64,000 bases of DNA, taken from assembly GCA_963693365.1 (NCBI GenBank), contig CAVNZM010000011.1:4774001-4838000 (forward strand). The letters are read 5' to 3'. Made by a program: the position numbers and the translations under genes. The notes beneath the pieces were generated by a model. It ran no database searches, was not told where the DNA came from, and worked only from the letters and a program-made list of their open reading frames with translations. Below, piece after piece: positions 40,040-64,000 of the stretch; the first letter of the stretch is position 1, and every line of letters begins with the position of its first letter. This stretch comes from Amoebidium appalachense (lineage: Eukaryota; Ichthyosporea).

Positions 40040-40193
40040 CCCCCCTCCCCCCCCCCCCCCCCTCCCCCCCCCCCTCCCCCCCTCTCCCTTCGCGATCGCG
40101 AGCCCCGGTAACTACACGCACACTGCATCTAATTCACTGATGTATGCGCACGGTGACCGGGCCCTTCTTTACGGTAACAAAAATTCTCCCAAA

Positions 40194-40511
40194 GGGCCCA
40201 ACCACATGAGCATAATAGATATTCTGCGAACAGGGGTTTTATCATTCTCAGCTGTATAATAATATAACCGCAGAATTATTCTGGAAGAAGCTGAATTATT
40301 CCTCGAGTATTCAGCCGTGATTTTAAAGCAGAATGATTCTGCTGTTGGCTCTAGAATCATTTCGACTAATTAGCAGGACAGCTTCCACAGAACCAATTTT
40401 GCACGCGCAGAATTGATCGAGCAAAAAGCGAAGTACTTTCGTTAGGGTCACCAAATGCAGAAGTATTTTGTAAGGAGCAGGAGGATTCTGCTGATGTGGT
40501 TGGTTGGGTCC
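40194..40511. mobile_element. AGCAGAAT foldback element, second locus
   Basis: 318 bp. The left end GGGCCCAACCACAT pairs with the right end ATGTGGTTGGTTGGGTCC in inverted orientation, and the left end is the same as that of the element at 1898. The interior carries GCAGAATTATTCTG and GCAGAATGATTCTGC palindromes. Non-coding. No clear target duplication. Confidence 0.7.
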
Positions 40512-40534
40512 GACCTGAAATTTAAACAACGCAT

Positions 40535-40645
40535 TTCAACTTGTCGAATTGCCATTAATCATGACGTCATAACATTAGTTCCTATCTCACGTTTCGACTT
40601 GTCTAATTGCCACATAATATCATAGTAGTTCCTATCTCACGTCAG
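40535..40645 (+). repeat. ~55-bp tandem duplication
   Basis: CGAATTGCCAT...TAGTTCCTATCTCACGT occurs twice in succession with about 80-90% identity (about 40535-40591 and 40592-40643). Confidence 0.6.
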
Positions 40646-40751
40646 TTTAGAGTGCAGAACCCTCGTCGACTAGAGTAGAGCACAGAAGTGATCGGTGGTT
40701 GTTGATATCGACGTTTATTGACTAGTGGTTGAATGAGTCCCGTCATTCTAG

Positions 40752-40840
40752 TTTATATACCTTTGTAGCTGAGAGAGCTAAGATATGATTGGGTAACTCA
40801 TAATCCAATCGGAACTAAGCTAAGTAATAAACCAATCAGA
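40752..40840 (-). promoter_or_regulatory. Orphan TATA/CCAAT promoter, leftward
   Basis: On the minus strand TATATAAAC lies at about 40752-40759, with CCAATCATAT about 25-35 bp upstream, then two further ATTGG/CCAAT motifs at about 40804 and 40831. The arrangement copies that of the amino acid transporter promoter at 25495-25550. No gene is recognisable downstream (leftward), where the foldback element at 40194-40511 now lies. Confidence 0.4.
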
Positions 40841-41391
40841 TCAACATCACCTAAGAATGTTCTGTACGAATCAGGAATATGAATACATTGATCCGGATCT
40901 TGAATAGATCCCGGCGGTACGCTAGTGTATGCACACAAGTCACACTATCGTAACAACGTCATGATGAAAATCCCAGTACTATGTATAGTATATGGGTTTA
41001 GAAAGCCTTTTAAATTTTTCATCTAAGAGCAACGGTTTTTAGGCCGCTAAGCCTTGAAAAAGGTACTTATTGTGTTCGTATTCTTGCGTAGTACATACGC
41101 AACGTGTTTGCTCTAAATACGAATATTGAATTCCGTAATCTGGTCCAACCGCGGCTATATAGGCTCATAAGTCAGTACCAAAAACATTAATGCCTCATAT
41201 ATGCTATGTGACATCAATCGAAGTGAGTTCCCTGAAGGGAGGGAACATTACTATAGACCAAACACGGCTATCTAAATGAAGAAATGGGGAGTGCTGATTG
41301 GATAGTGCCGAGTGGGGGCCACTGGGTGGATGGGTGGGTGGGGTGGGTGGGTGGATAGGTGTGTGTGGGTGTGGGGGGTGTGTGTGACTGT

Positions 41392-41422
<31 letters not shown>

Positions 41423-41810
41423 GGGGGGGGGGGAGGGGGGGAGGGGGGGAGGGGAGGGGGGCTTTTCAGGGCAAGACCTTTGCAGTAAGTGTGGCACATG
41501 TATTCGCCATGTTCTCATCATTCGTGTCAACTAAAAAGATGTATCCTCAGATCATATCTATTTATATACATGCAATTGCCAATGCAATCTCTACAGAAGG
41601 AATAAGGAACAAAAAGAAAGGAAAAAAAACAAGTCTGAGTGCATGGACACCTAAAGATTTTCATACGGAAGAACGACCATTAATATACATCTAAGTAGAT
41701 ATACATATACATACACATTGAGGAATGATAGTTTACAGAAAAGCTCTGTGCGCCAACCTACTGTTCACTTCCGTGGGTATGGTGTGTGTGTGTGTGTGTG
41801 CGCGCGCGCG

Positions 41811-41868
<58 letters not shown>

Positions 41869-42024
41869 CTGTGCGCGAGTGTAATTTGTGTTACACACCG
41901 TGGGAAACTGCATCTAGAAGTTATTGTACAGAACGTTTACATCAACACCTTCCCCTAAATCCTGCGCAAATCAAACCGATGGTAAGAAGACCAAGCAAAA
42001 GGGGAAAAAAAAACTGGAAAAGAG
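40841..42024. other. Intergenic, no gene; G run and (GT)n arrays
   Basis: Unique AT-rich sequence to about 41280, a G run at 41407-41433 next to (GT)n, and a (GT)n array at 41781-41863. No coding potential was recognised. Confidence 0.6.
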
Positions 42025-43738
42025 TTAGCTATCGTGTGGTTTTGCGTTCGCAGTTTGCTTCAAATAACCCACCCACTCTACCTGCTCCACATGCCGTGGC
42101 ACATACTGCAACCTAAGCAACCTTCCAAACACCCTAAAACGAAAAACCTGTCCAGGGACACTCGGTAACAACCTCTCCCTCAAATCCCGAGGAATTTGCA
42201 AACACAATACAAAACCTACAAACTGGGACGCGCACATCCAGTAGTAGTTAATATCATACACGTTACTTGCCTCTTCACCATATATGGAAACCTGATGCCT
42301 ATAAATGGCGTTGAAAATCATGCCGCCCACCAAACCCGCACCAGAGGGGGCAGCAGTCATAATCACGCCAAACAACCCACCCACGTTTCTTGTTCCGAAA
42401 AGATCTGTCAAGAACGCAGCAGCAAGAGAAAAACTCCCACCGCTGAAAGAGGAACACAGAAACTGCGTCACGGCAAACGCCCAAAATAACCCGTTGTTGA
42501 AAAACATGGGGGTCAAACCCATAATCACAGCCTGTGTGGACAGAGCCAGGAGATAGAAATTCTTCCTGCCGAGATATTCCGAAGTTGCGCCGAAAATTAA
42601 CCGCCCGAGAAGGTTGGATACTGCCGTTACGGCCACCACCGTAGAGGATAGACTGAAAGTTTGGTGAAATTGCTTCTGGCACATATCTGCCAGGCGTGCG
42701 TTTGCCAGCAAGGAAGGGACATTACTGAGCATAAAGGTGAGATATATCAACCAATATTCGCGCGATTTCAGACATTCGAGTAGGCTCCAGTTCATCTCCG
42801 GCTCCCTGTAAACAGGTTCTCTCGTATTCTCGTTCGTTTCCGAAACCACCACCACTTTCATATCATCTGCCCCGGCTTGCCCCAGTTCTTCACTCGAATC
42901 TCCCTTTCCTTCTTTCGCCCCTGTGTTACCTCCCGCCTGTACTTGTTCGTTTGTTGCGCATGTTTCAGCGTTAATGCCGTTTTGGTCATCAGCTTGCCCT
43001 ACTTCCTTCGATGCTGTCTTTATGTTAGGAGAGCTACGCGGTGTAGGTGGTGCTCTGACAACAAATGAACACAAAAACTCAATGACGAAAAACGCAATGC
43101 CGTGTATGACCAAACTCCACGACACACTCATGTTCTCGATGAGTACAGCCTGTGTTTTGCTCGCGATGACCGCGCCCAAACCGAACCCAATCAGCGCCAC
43201 AGAAGAAGCAACACCTCGATTCTCCGGAAACGATTTTTGCATAGGACCAACAGGCGTACAAAACGATGTTCCCAAACCGATGGCGGCAACCACGCCGTAA
43301 CTGAAATATAGGAGGGGGAGAGATTTTAGATGCACGGCAAGCCCAGCCAGCAATTTCCCAGCGAGTAGAAAAAAATGCCGCAATTCGGAGGATTATAGCC
43401 GGGCCGTAACGTTCAATCACAGGGCCCATAACGGCGCCGGACAAACCAAACACACCCATACATATGTAGAAGGTGATGGCTGCCGTCCCCTCAGCAGAAC
43501 CGACGTAATTCTCAATGGGAACGTTGTATACACTCCAGGAAATGTATGAGCCGGTACAAATCTGTATAAGTATAGCTGCTGGGACTAGCATCCAACGATT
43601 ATAGCGAATGATCCCAAATAGATACTCTTCGGCTTTCTCTTGTTCGGGTGTGCGGCGTGATTTTACGTCTGTGTAATGCCAGTAGAAGATGGCCTTAAGG
43701 TTGGAGAGTTTTAGGGGTGGTCGCTCTTGTGCCCCCAT
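42025..43738 (-). CDS. MFS transporter of the oxalate/monocarboxylate (OFA/MCT) type, frameshifted
   Basis: ATG at 43736-43738 (MGAQERPPLK), stop TAA at 42025-42027. The N-terminal half has the OFA pattern: YNRWMLVPAAILIQICTGSY followed by ISWSVYN, then GPVIERYGP after helix 2. A hydrophilic Glu/Asp/Lys-rich loop separates helices 6 and 7, and the second half (SREYWLIYLTFMLSNVPSLL) resumes with six helices, about 12 in all. The frame breaks at about 43371-43377 inside a run of seven T on the coding strand (GCA then T7 then CTACTC): the upstream frame runs into nonsense while the downstream frame continues the helix. The disagreement is one base in the homopolymer, so it is either a sequencing error or a fresh mutation. 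No introns. It probably transports organic anions; substrate unknown. Confidence 0.8.
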
Positions 43739-44240
43739 TTTTCAAACGGATAACCCTCACAAAGGAGGTTATGCGTGCTATACACAGTGTTCTATTGCGT
43801 GCTATATATGGTTGCGCTAAATTCAAGTTGTGGCTCGGGCTAGTAGCCGGATCCGCACAAAGGAACAATGGATGTAACGGGCCACCCCACAATCCTATAA
43901 CGCGAGCAAGCACGAATTTTCGAACGTGCAGCCTTAAAACAAACGCAACAGCTCCTCATAGTTTCATGCTTGCCAGAGATGGCATACTAGAAACTCCGCT
44001 TGTCAAATGCTTGCCGCTTGAGTTTTTACAAAAAACATGGTTTATCATGGCACCAAAAACATGCCAAGGCTTTATAAACGCGCACCTATGTACGAATAGC
44101 ACGTGTTTCCACACAGTCTCACTGGAGCTGGCACACGATTGCGTGATCACGATTTTGCCATTTGGCTCATGGCATGCGCCTGACGTCATTTGGGGTATTG
44201 AGATAGCCGGTGAGATATAGGCCGGGATAGTCCAGACTCC
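43739..44240. other. 5' flank of the MFS gene; no gene supported
   Basis: About 500 bp with weak open frames on both strands and no recognised domain. It ends at the LINE 3' end. Confidence 0.5.
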
Positions 44241-44244
44241 AGAT

Positions 44245-45850
44245 ATTTTTTTATATAATGACTTTATTGGTATGCTCAGCAAAATAGAAGCCATCGAGAT
44301 ATCACCGATATCTCGGAGAAGAAAATACAAAAGCCCTCACTCTCGAATATGGAGGAGATAACGACTTAAATAATCATACACCCTAGAAAACTCGTTAAAC
44401 ATACCGTGGTTCAACAGATAGTCAACAGACGTAATATCAGGATTATCTAAATAAGCCAGTCTTCTAATTTCTAACGGAATAATCTGAGATAAATAAATAC
44501 ATCCATCTAAGTGTTTACGAGAAAAAGGTTCTGCACAAAAGTGGCACAAACATTTATGGAAACAAAGGTTACAGCACCAAAATGAACATTTCTAAGCTAT
44601 ATCACCAGGAGGGGTTAGAATTGCAAAATCGGGAAGTGTGGTAGGTTTACGAGAGGAAGGATAAATATAAGTAGCTAATATACACAACGATTGTAAAGGA
44701 AATAGACGAGTCTCTAATATAAAAAGAAGCACAGGCTCAAGAGCCCTACCATGATACTTTTTATCACAACGATGAAGCAAAGGATATTGAGTATGAAACC
44801 AAGAAACATACTGCTGATAACTAGTAGAAGAGAAAAATAAAGGAGATAAGTATTTAAAAGGATATCTCGTAATGGGAGAGAGATTGGGGATAGGACATTT
44901 CGCACGAACATTGGAAATGCTGGGAACAGGTGCTAAAGAAGGAAAGAATTGCAAAAAAGGATGATAAGAAGGAAGCCTAACCAAATGAAAACAAAAGCGA
45001 AGTCCTAATTCATTCATACGCTGGCGCGCCGGAGGGAGACCAAAAACACTCACCAAGGGAGCTGCCAAAGGATGCCTACGCGAGGTTCGAGAAATAAACT
45101 GGATGAATTCACGCTGAAAGGAATCGAATTCCCGAAGAGCCGCGCGCTGTTGCCGTGGAGGGGCACACAAGAGTAACGGGAGGCCATATTCGAAACATGG
45201 ACGAAGAAAAACTTTATAAAGAGTGAGCAAATTGGCAGGATGAATATTAGAGATATTTGCGAATATTCCTTGATAGATATGTTAGCGACCACGCGCACGA
45301 GAAATGTGCGAAGTCAAAAGGCGCTCAAACCAGATACCCTTAGAGGTGAAAGGAATACCTAAATAGTCATAGGAGGACACGATTGGGATACCTTACGCGA
45401 GGGGTTGATTGTTCAGAGTGTACTGTGCATTGGAAGAGAAGGTACATGGACGAAGAAAAACTTTATAAAGAGTGAGGAAATTGGCAGGATGAATATTAGA
45501 GATATTTGAGAATATTCCTTGATAGATATGTAAGCGACCACGCGCACGCGTACGAGAAATGCGTGAAGTCAAAAGGCGCTCTAACCAGATACCCTTAGAG
45601 GTGAAAGGAATACCTAAATAGTCATAGGAGGACACAATTGGGATAGGTTGATTGTTCAGAGTGTACTGTGCATTGGAAGAAAAGGTCATGGACGAAGAAA
45701 AACTTTATAGAGTGAGCAAATTGGCAGGATGAATATTAGAGATATTTGCGAATTCGAATATTCCTTGATAGATATGTAAGCGACCACGCGCACGAGACAT
45801 GCGCAAAGTCAAAAGGCGCTCAAACCAGATATCCCCGAGACAAACCCGAT
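44245..45850 (-). mobile_element. LINE (non-LTR retrotransposon) remnant, 3' part
   Basis: A minus-strand frame from about 45230 encodes the end of a reverse transcriptase (LTLYKVFLRPCFEYGLPLLL) and a C-terminal region with a Cys/His cluster (CCNLCFHKCLCHFC and HLDGC), typical of LINE ORF2 tails. An in-frame TAG at about 44594 lies just before the Cys cluster. Upstream, a segment with SSYDYLGIPFTSKG (the 'YLG' region before the thumb) is present in tandem copies. AATAAA on the minus strand at 44263-44268, followed by an A-rich stretch, marks the 3' end near 44245. The catalytic core of the RT and the endonuclease are missing, so the copy is dead. Confidence 0.75.
45196..45840 (-). repeat. Tandem triplication (~245 bp) inside the LINE
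   Basis: CATGGACGAAGAAAAACTTT begins at 45196, 45445 and 45687 (spacing 249 and 242 bp), each followed by the same GCAAATTGGCAGGATGAAT region (with minor changes) and CGACCACGCGCACG. The third unit stops at about 45840. Units differ by small indels, such as an extra CGCGTA. Confidence 0.85.
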
Positions 45851-45969
45851 CTATCTCATATGGCATCGAGAACCTCAGAAAGAAAAAACCAAAAAGAAAG
45901 TTATGGCGCCGTTTGAGGAGCCTGGGAATGCTCTGTCTGTCTGTGTGCTGTCTGTGAATTCGCACTGAC

Positions 45970-46470
45970 TAAATATGGGGGGGGGGAGGGGGGGGGGGGG
46001 GGGGAGGTGGTGGGTGGGTGGGTGGGGGGGCCTAGGGGGGCCCGGGGAGCCGGGGGGAGGGGGGAGGGGATGGGCACATATGAACCCCCAAGGTGCACGT
46101 GCATTAAGTTCAGTGTCTCTCACTATGAAGTGAGGCCCGGTGGTGCTTGCAGCGGCGTGATAGGCTGTGGCGAGTGTGTGCCTGTGCCTGTGTCTGCGTG
46201 TGTGTGCCTGTGCCTGTGTCTGTGTTTGTGTCTGTGTGTGTGTGTGTGTCTGCGTGTACATGTGTGCGTGTGTGTCCGTGTCTGCGTGTGTGTACGTGAC
46301 TGCATGTGGGTGGCCCGGGTGTCACGTGTAGCTTGTGCCTTGTGTGAGACTGTGTATGTGTGTGCATGTATGCAAGGCATGCACTGGCTGAGTCATGGTG
46401 CAATTGTCTGTGTGCAAATGTGCGTGCAGTTGTGGTGAATAAGAGGGGCTAGGGAGGAGGGAGTTGGTGT

Positions 46471-46521
<51 letters not shown>

Positions 46522-46525
46522 TGGC
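45970..46525. repeat. G runs and GTGTCTGC-rich arrays
   Basis: G-rich DNA at 45977-46065, degenerate (GT)n/(GTGTCT)n at 46170-46320, and a G run at 46486-46520. Confidence 0.85.
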
Positions 46526-46555
46526 ACAAGGGGGGGAACACATGGCCTTTTTTAG

Positions 46556-46660
46556 CATACTGACGACGGTGTGTTGGAGATTATCCTTCACAATAATATC
46601 AGTGCCCGGGCCAGCCAGGGCATGAACCAATTCATCAACATGACACTTGGCATGAAAAAA
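46556..46660 (-). other. Possible exon downstream of TSC2, unrecognised
   Basis: The minus strand reads CHVDELVHALAGPGTDIIVK and on to MLKKA, an ordinary protein-like stretch. It is followed by a potential donor (GTGTTC) and then a C run, as in confirmed introns here. The plus strand is also open. I cannot assign a gene or decide the strand. Confidence 0.2.
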
Positions 46661-46884
46661 TGCACCATAATAGAGACAGGGAGAAAATGCTGGTGGCGCT
46701 AATAATGAAGATAAGAAAAAGGTACCATAATGTGTTCGACAACATCAGCAGGGAAGCCAGAGGAAGGAGAATGCGATACATTTATGTAACAAATAACACG
46801 GAAATTCGTAGCATTTCATAAACACATTGAAGCATGCTTACACATTCGAGCATAACCATAATAACAGGAGGACTGAAAATTCAA

Positions 46885-46932
<48 letters not shown>

Positions 46933-46951
46933 ACCCCAACCCCCTTCTTGG

Positions 46952-47060
46952 GCAGGCATCGTTCGAAGAATTTGTGGGGCAAAAAGAAGAAAAAGACATG
47001 CAAATGTCATAAGCAAAAGGCGCCCTGGATGAAGTGCAAAGCTCCTCCACCTTCCGGCTA
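46952..47060 (+). other. Possible terminal exon, Lys/Cys-rich, convergent with TSC2
   Basis: After a C run and TTCTTGGGCAG (acceptor-like) a plus-strand frame reads a Lys-rich peptide with Cys (KTCKCHKQKAPWMKCKAPPP) and stops at TAA 47058-47060, followed by an A-rich tract. It ends about 75 bp from the TSC2 stop codon on the other strand. Its upstream exons were not found. Confidence 0.2.
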
Positions 47061-47134
47061 AAAAAAAAAAAAAAAAAGAAAAAAAAAAAGAGAAAAGAAA
47101 AGAAATTTGAAGGGCATAAAAAGGAGACAAGACA

Positions 47135-63928
<16,794 letters not shown>

Positions 63929-64000
63929 CTGTAACGACCACAATGTCAGTTTCGTTGATTATTTTGATACACTTCTACCCAAATGAAATTCACGAAGACC

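Larger units (their letters stand above)
38269..40193. other. 3' flank of V-ATPase G and intergenic repeats, no gene
   Basis: Contains a T run (38410-38429), C and A runs (38637-38745), (CA)n arrays (39350-39455) and C tracts (39781-39905). Apart from family A copies 11 and 12, no coding or RNA feature is recognised. Confidence 0.6.

Noticed and set aside
43956-44330. 124-codon minus-strand frame between the MFS gene and the LINE
   Set aside because: Its 3' part overlaps the LINE 3' end, the opposite strand is equally open, and no domain is visible.

Overview
The window is nuclear DNA of a eukaryote with intron-rich genes and a very high load of simple sequence: long (CA)n/(GT)n and (GA)n/(CT)n arrays and dozens of pure C or G runs of 20-60 bp. 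The genes point to a protist, most likely a unicellular relative of animals and fungi. They include a tuberin (TSC2) orthologue, a mitochondrial bL9 protein, V-ATPase subunit G, a P-type (THAP) DNA transposon and a LINE. An ichthyosporean such as Sphaeroforma would fit, but that is a guess. Gene density is low, and most of the apparent long reading frames are translated microsatellites.

Layout. 1-269: 3' end of a Cys-rich secreted-type gene. 300-9100: mostly simple repeats, a foldback (MITE-like) element at 1898-2876 and a few unique stretches without a recognisable gene. 9108-13432: a complete P-like transposon with identical 33-bp terminal inverted repeats and an 8-bp target duplication, carrying minus-strand THAP, coiled-coil and P-transposase C-terminal coding segments. 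13654-17318: a TATA promoter and a two-exon secreted metzincin with four fibronectin-III domains; an in-frame TAG splits its Cys-rich tail. 17.3-23.9 kb: low complexity. 23909-25381 (-): AAAP amino-acid transporter. 26576-32903 (+): MRPL9, six exons. 34184-38268 (+): V-ATPase subunit G, three exons. 38.3-42 kb: repeats, a second foldback element and an orphan promoter. 42025-43738 (-): MFS transporter with a one-base frameshift. 44.2-46 kb (-): LINE remnant. 47135-63928 (-): 19 exons of the C-terminal part of TSC2, including the complete GAP domain; the gene continues off the right edge.

How it fits together. The recognised cellular genes are housekeeping functions: mitochondrial translation, vacuolar acidification, solute transport and growth control through TSC-Rheb-TOR. 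They are not an operon-like set. What unites them is their introns. Many have a C homopolymer just after the 5' splice site and a CA repeat just before the 3' splice site. At least 16 copies of a ~100-bp repeat flanked by C runs are present, and 13 of the 14 copies inside genes lie in the sense orientation of their host gene, on both strands. A second ~225-bp family behaves the same way. This sense-restricted, C-tract-associated intron repeat is the best candidate here for something undescribed.
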